A DNA stretch of 64,000 nt from Actinoalloteichus fjordicus. Lineage in GTDB: Bacteria; Actinomycetota; Actinomycetes; Mycobacteriales; Pseudonocardiaceae. The translations under genes were made by a program, and so were the position numbers. Within the stretch, counting starts at the first letter, position 1, and each line of letters begins with the position of its first letter. The notes beneath the pieces are model-generated. The model did no database searches and was not told the origin of the DNA. It worked only from the letters and a program-made list of their open reading frames with translations. The stretch lies in contig NZ_CP016076.1 of the NCBI RefSeq assembly GCF_001941625.1, positions 2,170,001 through 2,234,000 on the forward strand, read 5' to 3'. This document shows, in pieces, positions 30,007-40,860 of the stretch.

Positions 30007-31617
30007 GTGCCCACTCCCCGCCATCGGCTGTCGGTCTGCGTGCTGACCGTCGCGTTGTTCTCCGCCGCCTGTACCAGCCCGCTGTCGCCGAATCGGAACT
30101 CCGCCGACGCGACCGCCCCGCTGGTTCTGTCCACTGTGGACGAGCCCGAGACCCTGCATCCGTTGGCAGGATTCGGCAGCGGCGGCGCCGCCAAGTTCTA
30201 TGACGGACTCCTCGCCCCCGACGCACGGCTGGAGCTGCGGCCCGCGCTGGCGACCGAGATGCCCGAGCCCGACGAGGACGGGCTCGCCTGGACGGTGCGG
30301 CTCCGGCCGGGGGTGACCTTCCACGACGGCAGCGACTTCGGCCCGGAGGACGTCGTCGCGACCTATCAGGCGGTGCTCGACCCGGCGGTCGAATCGCCGA
30401 TCGCGGAGGAGTACTCGGTGATCGACGCGGTGACCGCCGTCGACGAGGAGACCGTCCGCTTCGAGCTGGACCAGCCCTACACCCCGTTCGCCGCGCTGCT
30501 CACTCTCGGCGTCCTGCCGAGCGAGTCGCTGGCGGACCCGCAGCCGGTCGGGGACTCACCGCTGGCCACCGAGCCGATCGGGACCGGGCCCTACCGGCTG
30601 ACCGACTGGACGCGGGGCGAGGAGATGACCTGGACGGCCGACGAAGACCACTGGCGGGGCACGCCGGAGGTCGAGCAGGTCCGCGTCGTCTTCGCCGCCG
30701 ACGCCGCCGAACAGGCCGAGTTCCTCGCCTCGGGCGGACCAGACGGCGTGGTGCTCCCCGCAGGTGATCCCGAACGACTGCGCGACCCGGCGGTCACCCC
30801 GGCAGCCGAGGACTACGACCTCCTGCGACACGAGAGCGTCGACCATCGAGCGGTGAGCCTGCCGTCCGACGGCCCGGTCACCGGCGACCCCTCGATCCGC
30901 ATGGCACTCAACCTCGCGGTGGACCGGGAACAGCTGGTCGAGGACGTGCTCGGCGGTCTCGGCGCCCCGGCCTCGACCCCGGCGAGCCCCGCGCTGCCGG
31001 GTCTTCGCGAGCCAGCGGCCGAGTTCACCGTCGACCGGCTCCAGGCCGGGCGACTACTCACCACCGGCGGCTGGGCGCCCGGTGAGGACGGCGTCCGGGA
31101 GCGCGACGACCAGCCCGCGCGATTCACGCTGCTCTACGCCGAGCAGAACACCCTGGACGCCAGGCTTGCCGAGGTCTTCGCCGCCGACGCGGCCGAGGTG
31201 GGCATCGAGGTCGAGACGCTCGGGCTCGCCGAGGCCGACCTCGCCGACCAGGCCGCCGAACACGCCGTCGTGATCAGCGGTGGTCGCCAGCTGGACCCCG
31301 ACCTCCACTTCTACGACGCCCTGCACTCCACGGCGTCCGCCGAGATGACGGCCAACCCCGGCCGCTACCACAACCCGAGGGTCGACACGGTGCTCGACGC
31401 GGCGCGCGAGGTCGCCGACCCGGCGCGTCGGACCGTCTACTACTGGGAGGCTCAGCGCGCCTATCTGGACGACCCCGGCCTGGTCTACCTGGCGTTCCTG
31501 GACCACGCCTATCTCCAGCGCGCGGGCTGGGAGGGATACGAGGCCGTCATCGAGCCCGAGGAGCACGGGCTCACCTGGGGACCCTGGTGGAACCTGCACC
31601 GCTGGACGGTGGACTGA
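30007..31617 (+). CDS. ABC transporter substrate-binding lipoprotein (family 5)
   Basis: Extracytoplasmic solute-binding protein of the oligopeptide/dipeptide class, 536 residues. The signal peptide ends in a lipobox (ALFSAAC) with Cys near residue 22. Family 5 signatures include DEPETLHPLAGF, LAWTVRLRPGVTFHDGSDF and a late NPGRYHNPRVDTVLDAA. GTG start at 30007. No permease or ATPase genes follow, so the transporter partners are elsewhere or it is an orphan binding protein. Maturation would need LspA, encoded in this window. Confidence 0.9.
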   Translation: MPTPRHRLSVCVLTVALFSAACTSPLSPNRNSADATAPLVLSTVDEPETLHPLAGFGSGGAAKFYDGLLAPDARLELRPALATEMPEPDEDGLAWTVRLRPGVTFHDGSDFGPEDVVATYQAVLDPAVESPIAEEYSVIDAVTAVDEETVRFELDQPYTPFAALLTLGVLPSESLADPQPVGDSPLATEPIGTGPYRLTDWTRGEEMTWTADEDHWRGTPEVEQVRVVFAADAAEQAEFLASGGPDGVVLPAGDPERLRDPAVTPAAEDYDLLRHESVDHRAVSLPSDGPVTGDPSIRMALNLAVDREQLVEDVLGGLGAPASTPASPALPGLREPAAEFTVDRLQAGRLLTTGGWAPGEDGVRERDDQPARFTLLYAEQNTLDARLAEVFAADAAEVGIEVETLGLAEADLADQAAEHAVVISGGRQLDPDLHFYDALHSTASAEMTANPGRYHNPRVDTVLDAAREVADPARRTVYYWEAQRAYLDDPGLVYLAFLDHAYLQRAGWEGYEAVIEPEEHGLTWGPWWNLHRWTVD

Positions 31618-31775
31618 GGCGCGGGGCACCGCTGCCGGATGGTGCTGGTCTGTGACCTCGACATCGGGTGTCGTCGGCAGGCGGGCCGCCCGCAGTCGTC
31701 CCGCGCGGTGCGTCGGGTGCGCCGTGCACAGGGCTGCCGGGGTGTGTCGCACCGTCGGCACCAGGGCCGGGCACG

Positions 31776-31818
31776 GACTGCGGCGTCCCCGCCAGGGAGC
31801 AACGGGGACGCCGCAGTC
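31776..31818. terminator. Hairpin between convergent genes
   Basis: Perfect 16-bp stem: GACTGCGGCGTCCCCG at 31776-31791 and CGGGGACGCCGCAGTC at 31803-31818, 11-base loop. It separates the lipoprotein gene from the convergent carboxypeptidase gene and can act on both strands. Confidence 0.75.
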
Positions 31819-31874
31819 GGTCACGTATCCGATCGGTGCCGATTCGTCGCGGTCGCTACGCCACGACGACGGTC

Positions 31875-33179
31875 TTAGACCCCGCAGCTTGCGCCGATCA
31901 CGCGAGGCACGCAGTCGGCATAGGACAGCAGTAGATCGACCGCCGCGTCGTTGCGGGCCGTCTCCCGGCCGATGACGTCGTCGATCGGGTAGAAGCCGTT
32001 CAGGCCGCCGCTGCGGGGATACATCTCGAAGGTGTAGCTGTAGATCCCGTGCGCGGCCCACATCCAGTCGTTGATGCTCCCGTCGGTGATGTAGAGATCA
32101 CTGGACTGCTGCGGCGTGTACCCGTTGGTCTGGGCCATCTGCGTGCCCAGTGCGCGGAACGCCGCCGCGTCCTGGGCGCTCAGGCCGGGCCCGGTGTCGG
32201 AGTAGGTGTAGCCGTACGGCCAGAGGATCAGCTCCGAGTAGGTGTGAAAGTCGATGTGGGCGGTGATCCGCTGCTCGCCCCCGACGACGCGGGAGGCCAC
32301 GTAGTTCCGGACGCGCTGGGTCTCGATCGCCGAGAAGGCGCCGGTTCCCCGGTAGGTGTCGCTGCTCGGCGAACTGCTGGAGCCGCCGCAGCAGCCCCAC
32401 TGGTGTCCCCAGTTGCGGTTGAGGTCGGTGCCCTGTCCCTGCCGGTTCTTCCGCCAGCCCCGGAAGCTGCCTGTCGCGTGGTCGTACTCGGCGCCGTCGG
32501 GATTCACCGACGGGATCACCCGGATGATCCGGGAGTCCACCAGCCGGGTCACTGCGGGGTCGCTGCCGTAACCATCGGTGAAGCGGTTCACGATGCGCAG
32601 GCACATCTCGCGGGTGAGGTGTTCCCGGGCGTGCTGCTGACAGGTGAACAGCACCTCGGGCGATCCGGCAGGTGCTCGGGTGATGCTCATCAGCCAGAGG
32701 TTCCGGCCCTCTACGGAGGTGCCGATGGTGCTGAGCGCGGCCAGTCCGGGATGGTCGTCCGCCGCCCGCTGCAGGGCCGACGTCAGCTCGGCGAAGTCGT
32801 GATAGTCCTGGTAGCCGTTGGGGAAGGCGTTGATCGACGGGCCGTCGGGGGCCTCCTCGGGGGCGCCGCCGAAGTACGCCTCGCGCTCCGCGAGGAAGGT
32901 CAGCGGACGCCCGGTGGCCCGCAGGCCCGTGAGCTGCTCGGCGGCGGCGACGACGGTCATACTCGTGTCGTCGGCGGTCAGGACGTCCACGCCGAGGTTG
33001 GCGACCTGGGTCCGCAGTGCACGGGTGTCGGTGTCCTCGACGAGATACACGCCTGCCGGGGTGGCCTGCTCGACGTGATTCGTGCTGCGCTGATCAGTGC
33101 CCGCCGCCGGTGAGGCGAGCGAGACGGCGAGGCAGATGCCGACGGCGAGGGCCGTGGGCACGCGTCTGAAGCGGGACAT
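31875..33179 (-). CDS. Secreted zinc carboxypeptidase (M14)
   Basis: 434-residue secreted metallocarboxypeptidase. Signal peptide at the start (RVPTALAVGICLAVSLASPAAG), then a ~100-residue propeptide-like region, then the M14 domain from about INAFPNGYQDYHDF. Zinc ligands: His and Glu of QHAREHLTREM and His of ITAHIDFHTYSE. Substrate motif: RIIRVIPSVNPDGAEYD with TDLNRNW. The catalytic Glu is in IYSYTFEMYPRSGG. Carboxypeptidase T-like; it would trim C-terminal residues from extracellular peptides. It faces the peptide-binding lipoprotein across a shared terminator, a possible peptide-use pairing (inference). Confidence 0.92.
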   Translation of the reverse strand: MSRFRRVPTALAVGICLAVSLASPAAGTDQRSTNHVEQATPAGVYLVEDTDTRALRTQVANLGVDVLTADDTSMTVVAAAEQLTGLRATGRPLTFLAEREAYFGGAPEEAPDGPSINAFPNGYQDYHDFAELTSALQRAADDHPGLAALSTIGTSVEGRNLWLMSITRAPAGSPEVLFTCQQHAREHLTREMCLRIVNRFTDGYGSDPAVTRLVDSRIIRVIPSVNPDGAEYDHATGSFRGWRKNRQGQGTDLNRNWGHQWGCCGGSSSSPSSDTYRGTGAFSAIETQRVRNYVASRVVGGEQRITAHIDFHTYSELILWPYGYTYSDTGPGLSAQDAAAFRALGTQMAQTNGYTPQQSSDLYITDGSINDWMWAAHGIYSYTFEMYPRSGGLNGFYPIDDVIGRETARNDAAVDLLLSYADCVPRVIGASCGV

Positions 33180-33874
33180 GGGGCCTCCGGTTCACAGGGG
33201 GTGTCGTCAGCGGAGAACCCCGCGCGGCGGGTGGGCGCGGGGCGGCTGTTCGCGGTGGTGGCAGGCTCGGACGAGGGGGCCTCGTCGGCTGGTCGGGAGC
33301 GGATCGCGGCGATGGCGGTCGCAGGCGTCACGGCGCGACGGAGTCGGGTCGATGGTCACGGCGACGGAGTCGCCAATGGGTACGGCGACGAGTCACCACG
33401 GGCACGGACGGTGTTCGAGAGAGCACGGTGGGAGACGGCTTCTCGATCGTGTTCCGCGCGGAGATTCCTGACAAGGTCGATGGACACAACACGTAGCCGT
33501 GACAACCGGTCTGCCCGACTCCGGTGTCCGATGTGGGCGTTTCTCGAGTCCGGCCCGCATCGTCGCCGGGTGACCGGGCCGTGTCGGCCCCCGGAGCACG
33601 CCGTGGCTCGGCGGGTCCGTGCCTGTCGGAGCCGTCCGGAGGGAGTCCTCGGCGTCCGGGGCGGCACGTTCTCACGGGATGCGGCCCACGATGGCGGCCT
33701 GCCGGCGCTCACTGCCCGCCTGCGTCGCGATACGGAGTCCCGACGTCCTGAACCGCATAGGTGACGGGTGCAGCAGAGCGGAGCGTCTCGCGCCGAGGGC
33801 GAAGGCGCCGCAGGCGCTGCTGATCGGGCTGCGTGCGCGCAGGCGCGGGCCGCTCCTTGCGGCTGTGTCGCAAT
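33180..33874. other. 0.7-kb region without recognisable gene
   Basis: Frames on both strands give Arg/Ser/Gly-rich text with no domain and they contradict each other. The left edge should carry the carboxypeptidase promoter. No repeats or RNA genes recognised. Confidence 0.4.
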
Positions 33875-33895
33875 CTGGTTTACGATACAAACCAG
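33875..33895 (+). promoter_or_regulatory. 21-bp palindromic operator
   Basis: Perfect inverted repeat CTGGTTT-ACGATAC-AAACCAG in an AT-rich patch, ending 25 bases before the membrane-protein ATG at 33921. Its position over the likely core promoter and a winged-helix regulator encoded second in the operon suggest autoregulation. Confidence 0.55.
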
Positions 33896-33920
33896 TTGAT
33901 GATCTGGAAGGTATGCGGGA

Positions 33921-34604
33921 ATGTCGAGTCAGGCGGATCGCGCCGGAATCGCGGAACGAGCGCGGCTGGTGACGAGGGAGTTCCAGGGCTTACAGGGCTA
34001 TCGGATGTTGCCCTGGGTCGCGCCGCTGCTGGTGTGGTGGGCGTGGGAGGCAGGCGTGGCGGGGGTGAACCGGTGGATGTGGTCGGCGTCGGTCGTGGCG
34101 GCGACGGTCGGGACGTGGTGGATCGGACGCTGGTACGGCCGGACATACGGGACCCTGCGTCATAGCGGACAATTCGCTCGTTTCGCCCGTTCAGCAGCAG
34201 TGTTCGGGCTTGGGCTGCTCGGCGTCTACGGGTTGATCGCGATCCTGTCGGTGACCGGAAACTGGCCGCTCGACTCCGGCGCTCACGTGGTGTCCTGGTT
34301 CGGGGTGATCCTGGGCGTCGCGACGGTGATCACGGGCAGGCGTATCCGCGCGTTGTCCCGCTTTCTCGTGTGGTTCGGCGTCGCGGTGGTGGTGCTGAGT
34401 CTGCTCCCGTTCGGTCTGCTCGTCGGCGGCGACGGCCGTCATCCGTTCTCCGTCGACGGCGCCGGAGTGGGAGTGCTCACCGCACTGCTGATCGTCATCG
34501 GCATCGCCACGCATCGGACACTGCATCGCTCTCTCGTCGGACCGCCCGCGTCCACAGTCGCGCGCAGGCAGGCGGCCGGGCCTGGCGGATCGGATGCGAC
34601 GTGA
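33921..34604 (+). CDS. Hypothetical membrane protein upstream of winged-helix gene
   Basis: 227 residues with about six membrane helices (visible ones include LPWVAPLLVWWAWEAGVAGV, VFGLGLLGVYGLIAILSVT, WFGVILGVATVITG, FLVWFGVAVVVLSLLPFGLL, VGVLTALLIVIGIAT). No catalytic or transport motif recognised. ATG at 33921 follows GGAAGG nine bases upstream. The stop overlaps the GTG of a small winged-helix regulator (GTGA). Membrane protein plus such a regulator is a common actinomycete two-gene unit, often linked to efflux or stress, but the role here is unknown. Confidence 0.8.
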   Translation: MSSQADRAGIAERARLVTREFQGLQGYRMLPWVAPLLVWWAWEAGVAGVNRWMWSASVVAATVGTWWIGRWYGRTYGTLRHSGQFARFARSAAVFGLGLLGVYGLIAILSVTGNWPLDSGAHVVSWFGVILGVATVITGRRIRALSRFLVWFGVAVVVLSLLPFGLLVGGDGRHPFSVDGAGVGVLTALLIVIGIATHRTLHRSLVGPPASTVARRQAAGPGGSDAT

Positions 34605-34933
34605 CCGAGCCGTTCGAGGAGATCGCCGGCCTGGATCGGCTGTTGCACGAACCCGCGCGGCTCGCCATCGCCACTGCGCTGTCGGCCTGTGCGGCTGCGG
34701 ACTTCCGCTATCTTCAGCGGCTTACGGGGCTGTCCAAGGGCAACCTCTCCGCGCATCTGGCGAAGCTGGAGGCGGCGGGGGTCGTCGAGATCGACAAGCG
34801 GTTCCTCGGCAAGAAGGCCCATACCAGCGCGCGGCTGACCGAGACCGGCCTCGACGCCGTCACCGAGTACTGGCGTCGACTGGACAGACTGCGTGACGAG
34901 GTCCGGGACTGGAAGCCGGCCGAAGAGCCGTGA
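34601..34933 (+). CDS. Small winged-helix transcriptional regulator
   Basis: 110 residues, almost entirely a winged helix of the ArsR/MarR-like HTH_27 kind: DRLLHEPARLAIATALSACA, FRYLQRLTGLSKGNLSAHL, KLEAAGVVEIDKRFLGKKA, then a short dimerisation helix (TEYWRRLDRLRDEVRDW). No metal-binding cysteines. GTG at 34601 overlaps the membrane-protein stop. Likely binds the palindrome at 33875-33895 and controls both genes. Confidence 0.88.
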   Translation: MTEPFEEIAGLDRLLHEPARLAIATALSACAAADFRYLQRLTGLSKGNLSAHLAKLEAAGVVEIDKRFLGKKAHTSARLTETGLDAVTEYWRRLDRLRDEVRDWKPAEEP

Positions 34934-35243
34934 ACCGGTACCCCAGATGCTTGCCGCAGGGTCGGTGAGGGGCCGGGTTCGCACCCGTGTCGCAGCCTGG
35001 CGCCCTGCTAGTCGGCTGCCAGACAGCCGTGCGGGATGCGGGCGTGCTGTGCCGATCATGTTCGGGCAGTGGAACGGTCTCGACTGTTTGTGATCTTCTG
35101 ACTACTCTCGGTTCAGGCGTCCGCAGAGGTGCGGTCCGGTGTGCTGTGCCGGAGTTCTCGTCATCACGTCGGGAAGTGCACGGCGTGACGGTTCCGCCCC
35201 CGACCGCTCCTGTCGCGCTGGTCCAGTGATTCCTGCACTGAGC
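34934..35243. other. 310-bp region upstream of RiPP locus
   Basis: Somewhat lower GC than its surroundings, with TTGTGATCTTCTGACTACTC around 35088. No gene seen. It should carry the promoter of the ATP-grasp RiPP operon. Confidence 0.35.
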
Positions 35244-35256
35244 AAGGAGCCTGCTG

Positions 35257-35591
35257 ATGCTCATTGGCCCCTCCAACACCATTTCCGTCACCGACGCGGT
35301 GCTGGCGGCCGAGGACACGCCGTTGTCGTCGGCTGGTCTGCGATATCTGGTGCGCCGCCCGGCGACGGCCGACCGACCGGGACCGGTCGACACCCGCCCG
35401 CTGGGTTGCGCCATCTCCGCCCGGTGCCGCCCCCGGTGCAGCCGGATTCGCGCTACAGCGCCGACTTGCAAATCGCCGTCGACCTGCACGGCAGGCCGTT
35501 GATCGAGACGATGGGCAAGGACTGGAAGACCAAGGCGTCCAGCGACGGAGACGAAGGACCGGAGGAGCATTACGACTGGGAGGAGGAGTGA
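35257..35591 (+). CDS. Graspetide-type RiPP precursor, frame interrupted
   Basis: Candidate substrate of the downstream ATP-grasp ligase. ATG 35257 has an ideal ribosome-binding site (AAGGAG, seven bases). Its frame reads MLIGPSNTISVTDAVLAAED and on to VDTRPLG, then loses sense (CAISARCRP). The next frame continues with GLRHLRPVPPPVQPDSRYS, then LQIAVDLHGRPLIETM and the acidic end SSDGDEGPEEHYDWEEE, up to the stop at 35589. Joining the frames at about 35401-35408 with one added base gives RPLGLRHLRPV, the family motif RP[WF]GLxxxRP, and a ~110-residue precursor. So a one-base deletion, or a sequencing error, splits it. Lys/Thr/Ser plus many Asp/Glu residues suit omega-ester/amide crosslinks; Asp-Gly suits aspartimide formation. 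The stop overlaps the ligase start. Confidence 0.7.
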
Positions 35592-36601
35592 CCTCCCAGA
35601 CAACCGCCCCGACAGTGGTGGTGTTTGCCCAAGAGACCGACGCCCCGGTCGACGCGGTCGTCTGTGAGTTGACCGAACGGGGTGTGGCGGTGTTCCGTGC
35701 TGACACGAGCTGGTTTCCCAACAGGCTTGTGCTCGACGCCGGTCTTGACGCCACCGGACGGTGGACTGGTGCGCTGGTCACCGAACACCGCCGCGTCGAT
35801 CTGGAAGCGATCACCGCGGTCTGGTACCGCGACCCGGCTGCGTTCCGGTTTCCCGACTCACTCACCGACGTCGAACGCGCCTATGCCCATCGCGAGGCCC
35901 GCCTCGGGTTCGGCGGAGTGCTTGCAGCCCTGCCCGGCGTGCTGTGGGTGAACAACCCGAACCGGGCGGTGGATGCGATGTTCAAGCCGGTGCAACTCGC
36001 CACCGCCGCCGCGGGTGGACTGCGCGTGCCTGCGACCCTGGTCACCAACGACCCGGCCGCCGTGACCGCCTTTGCCGCCGCCAACACTGACGACGGCGCA
36101 GAAAGCAGTAAGTCCGGAGTGGTGTGTAAGTCGTTCGGGTCCAACGCGGTGACCGAGGGCGGCCGACTCAAGGTCGCCTACACCCACCGTCTCACGGACG
36201 CTGACTTGGCCGACCTGCGATCGGTCGCCTCTACGGCGACACAGGTCCAACGTTGGGTGGACAAGAGCCACGAGGCTCGCGTGATCGTGATCGGCCGACG
36301 GATGTTCACCATCCTGATCCACGCCCACTCCGCCGCGGCACGGGTGGACTGGCGGGCCGATTACGGCGCGCTCACCTACGAACTGGTGGACACCCCGTTG
36401 GACATCGAGCGGGGCTTGCGCGCCTACATGGACATCCTCGGACTGGCCTACGCGGCAGTCGATTTCGCGTTCGACACCGACGGCCGCGCCTGGTTCCTGG
36501 AATCCAACGGCTCCGGGCAGTATGGCTGGCTGGAATCGCGAACCGGGGCGCCGATCAGTGCCGCCCTGGCCGACCTGCTCACCGAGGGAACGTCCTGGTG
36601 A
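35588..36601 (+). CDS. ATP-grasp RiPP maturase (graspetide ligase)
   Basis: 337 residues. ATP-grasp ligase of the MvdC/D and TgmB type that links side-chain carboxylates to Ser/Thr/Lys side chains of a precursor peptide. Motifs: an N-terminal domain with VVFAQETDAPVDAVVCEL and VWYRDPAAFRFP, then VCKSFGSNAV (nucleotide-binding Lys), QRWVDKSHEARVIVIG and the metal-binding end AAVDFAFDTDGRAWFLESNG. GTG at 35588 overlaps the precursor stop (GTGA) and has GGAGGAG just upstream; its own stop overlaps the methyltransferase GTG. The three genes are one coupled operon. Confidence 0.9.
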   Translation: MTSQTTAPTVVVFAQETDAPVDAVVCELTERGVAVFRADTSWFPNRLVLDAGLDATGRWTGALVTEHRRVDLEAITAVWYRDPAAFRFPDSLTDVERAYAHREARLGFGGVLAALPGVLWVNNPNRAVDAMFKPVQLATAAAGGLRVPATLVTNDPAAVTAFAAANTDDGAESSKSGVVCKSFGSNAVTEGGRLKVAYTHRLTDADLADLRSVASTATQVQRWVDKSHEARVIVIGRRMFTILIHAHSAAARVDWRADYGALTYELVDTPLDIERGLRAYMDILGLAYAAVDFAFDTDGRAWFLESNGSGQYGWLESRTGAPISAALADLLTEGTSW

Positions 36602-37767
36602 CCAGCCGCGTCAGCTCCGAAGTCGTGGACTGGCAGCCGCATGCGGCGCGGCTTGCCGACGAACTGAAGGCCGCAGGCAAACTCACCGCGCCCGAGTGGC
36701 GAGCTGCGGTCGCCGCCGTGCCCCGCCACCACCTCGTGCCCGCCTATTACCAGCACACTCCCGACGGGTGGGTGCGCATCGACACTGCCTGCGAGACCGG
36801 GCTGGCCGCTGTCTACTCCAACACCGTGCTGTTGACAGCGGTCGAGAACATCGGCGCAGGCACCGTGATCCGCTCCTCGGCCACCCAGCCGGGCCTGATG
36901 GTCCGCATGCTGGAATCGCTGAATCTGCGCGATGGACAGCGAGTCCTGGAGATCGGCACCGGCACGGGTTACAACGCCGCCCTGATGTCGCACCGGCTCG
37001 GCGACGACCGCGTGTTCTCCGTCGACGTCGAGCCCGATCTCGTCGAACTGGCTCGCGATCGTCTGGCCGAACTGGGCTGCCACCCGACGCTGGTCGCAGG
37101 CGACGGCACGGCAGGGCTGCCCGAGCACGCCCCGTTCGACGCGATCATCGCCACCTGCGCGGTCTCTGCTGTGCCCTGGGCCTGGGTGGAGCAGACCCGC
37201 GTCGGCGGCGTGATCCTCATCGACCTGAAGACCGCTGTCGGCGCGGGCAGCCTCGTCCGGCTCACCCGCATCGCTTCGGAGCGCGCTGAAGGGCGCTTCG
37301 ATCCTGTCTACGCGGCGTTCATGGACCTGCGCCACCAGGCAGGTGCCGCCCCCGACCAGGTACGCGTGCGCCGGGACCACTCCGATGCCCGACAGCGCGC
37401 CGCCCGGCTCGATCCCCGCGTCCCGTGGAACAACCTGGTCGTGTGGTTCCTCGCCTCGTTCGTCCTCGGCCCCGGCATCGCCCATGGTTACACCGGCCCG
37501 GACACCACCCGGCCGCCCACTGCGGTCTGGATCGCCACCTCGGACGGCTCCTGGGCCGAGATCACCCTCACCGCCACCGACCACGGGCACGCCGTCGCCG
37601 AAGGCGGCCCCCGCAGGCTGTGGTCCATCCTCGAAGACAGCCACCGGCAATGGCTTGACCTCGGTGAACCCGGCTGGGGACGATTCGGACTCACCGTCAC
37701 CCCTGACCGGCAGACCCTCTGGCTCGACCAGCCCGACAGCGAGCACACCTGGCCGGTGCGTTCGTGA
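36598..37767 (+). CDS. PIMT-like methyltransferase of ATP-grasp RiPP system
   Basis: 389 residues. The N-terminal ~220 residues are a protein-L-isoaspartate O-methyltransferase fold: SSATQPGLMVRMLESL, the SAM motif VLEIGTGTGYNAALMSHRL, VFSVDVEPDLVELARDRL and FDAIIATCAVSAVPWAW. A ~150-residue C-terminal extension is specific to the RiPP-associated group. In the fuscimiditide and amycolimiditide pathways this enzyme class methylates an Asp that then closes to an aspartimide. GTG 36598 overlaps the ligase stop. Gene order precursor, ligase, methyltransferase is the same as in those loci. Substrate residue here is inferred. Confidence 0.88.
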   Translation: MTSRVSSEVVDWQPHAARLADELKAAGKLTAPEWRAAVAAVPRHHLVPAYYQHTPDGWVRIDTACETGLAAVYSNTVLLTAVENIGAGTVIRSSATQPGLMVRMLESLNLRDGQRVLEIGTGTGYNAALMSHRLGDDRVFSVDVEPDLVELARDRLAELGCHPTLVAGDGTAGLPEHAPFDAIIATCAVSAVPWAWVEQTRVGGVILIDLKTAVGAGSLVRLTRIASERAEGRFDPVYAAFMDLRHQAGAAPDQVRVRRDHSDARQRAARLDPRVPWNNLVVWFLASFVLGPGIAHGYTGPDTTRPPTAVWIATSDGSWAEITLTATDHGHAVAEGGPRRLWSILEDSHRQWLDLGEPGWGRFGLTVTPDRQTLWLDQPDSEHTWPVRS

Positions 37768-37826
37768 CCGGAGGAAGTCAGATCACCTCTGCGTTGCCGA
37801 GCAGTGCGTGGGAGGCGCGGACTTCC

Positions 37827-38006
37827 TCAGCGGACCCGGGCGGCCTGCTGGTTGATCCGATGAACCTCCGGCTGCGTCGGGCCGTGGGCGTCGGCGGTGA
37901 AGACGCCTGCGCCGTCCGCGATGGCGGCGTCGGCCTGGATGGTGGGCCCGCGTGCTTGGGTGAGCAGGGCGTTGGCTCGGTGGAATCGGGCCACGACGTC
38001 GATCAC
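37827..38006 (-). pseudogene. Possible 59-codon gene fragment
   Basis: Minus-strand frame from GTG 38006 to the stop at 37827. It reads [20 protein letters not shown] and later [18 protein letters not shown], with nearly every codon ending in G or C, unlike the overlapping plus-strand frame. The frame stays open further upstream, and a neighbouring frame there also looks protein-like ([13 protein letters not shown]), hinting at a frameshifted larger gene. No family recognised. The rest of 37768-38265 shows no other gene. Confidence 0.3.
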
Positions 38007-38265
38007 CGATCCTGCGCGACCCCCGGCTGCCGCGGTCGATCGTGGTGACGCGGCGTCGTCCGGGTGCGAGCGAGTGCCGCGCGGGTGGAGGACCAGGCGG
38101 GTACGGGGTGGTCCCGTCGTGCTGCCAGGTCTGGTGATCCGGCGCGGTGATCAGCCCTCCCGCCGGTTCGCCGCGGCTCACGGCGGGTCTGGCGTCGCGC
38201 AGGCTGCCCGCCGGCTACGCTGGGTCCGGCCGATTCGTGCCTCGTCGAGGAATCAGAGGAGCCTG

Positions 38266-40715
<2,450 letters not shown>

Positions 40716-40721
40716 GCGGCC

Positions 40722-40786
40722 GCCGCACCCGGATCACCGCTCCAGACCGCCGAGGCTCGGCGATCTCGGGTGCGGTGATCTGCGGC
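40722..40786 (+). terminator. Hairpin after hisC
   Basis: GCCGCA and GATCACCGC (40732-40740) pair with GCGGTGATC (40772-40780) and TGCGGC (40781-40786), with a small bulge. It lies between convergent hisC and the DinB gene, consistent with termination of the hisDC transcript. Confidence 0.45.
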
Positions 40787-40860
40787 GGGATGGGTTCACG
40801 GCCTGCGCGGCCAAGCGGGGCGGCGGACGGCTCCGGCCCGTCCCGCCTGCCGCACGCCGA

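Noticed and set aside
30007-33179. Complete peptide ABC transporter operon
   Set aside because: Only the binding lipoprotein is present; no permease or ATPase gene lies next to it.
35139-35256. Extending the RiPP precursor upstream in the core-peptide frame to base 35139
   Set aside because: The extra sequence lacks family resemblance and a ribosome-binding site; the strong AAGGAG points to the ATG at 35257 in the other frame.
37764-38048. Plus-strand frame starting with a GTGA overlap after the methyltransferase
   Set aside because: Poor third-position GC and Gly/Ala-rich text; the opposite strand looks more coding-like.
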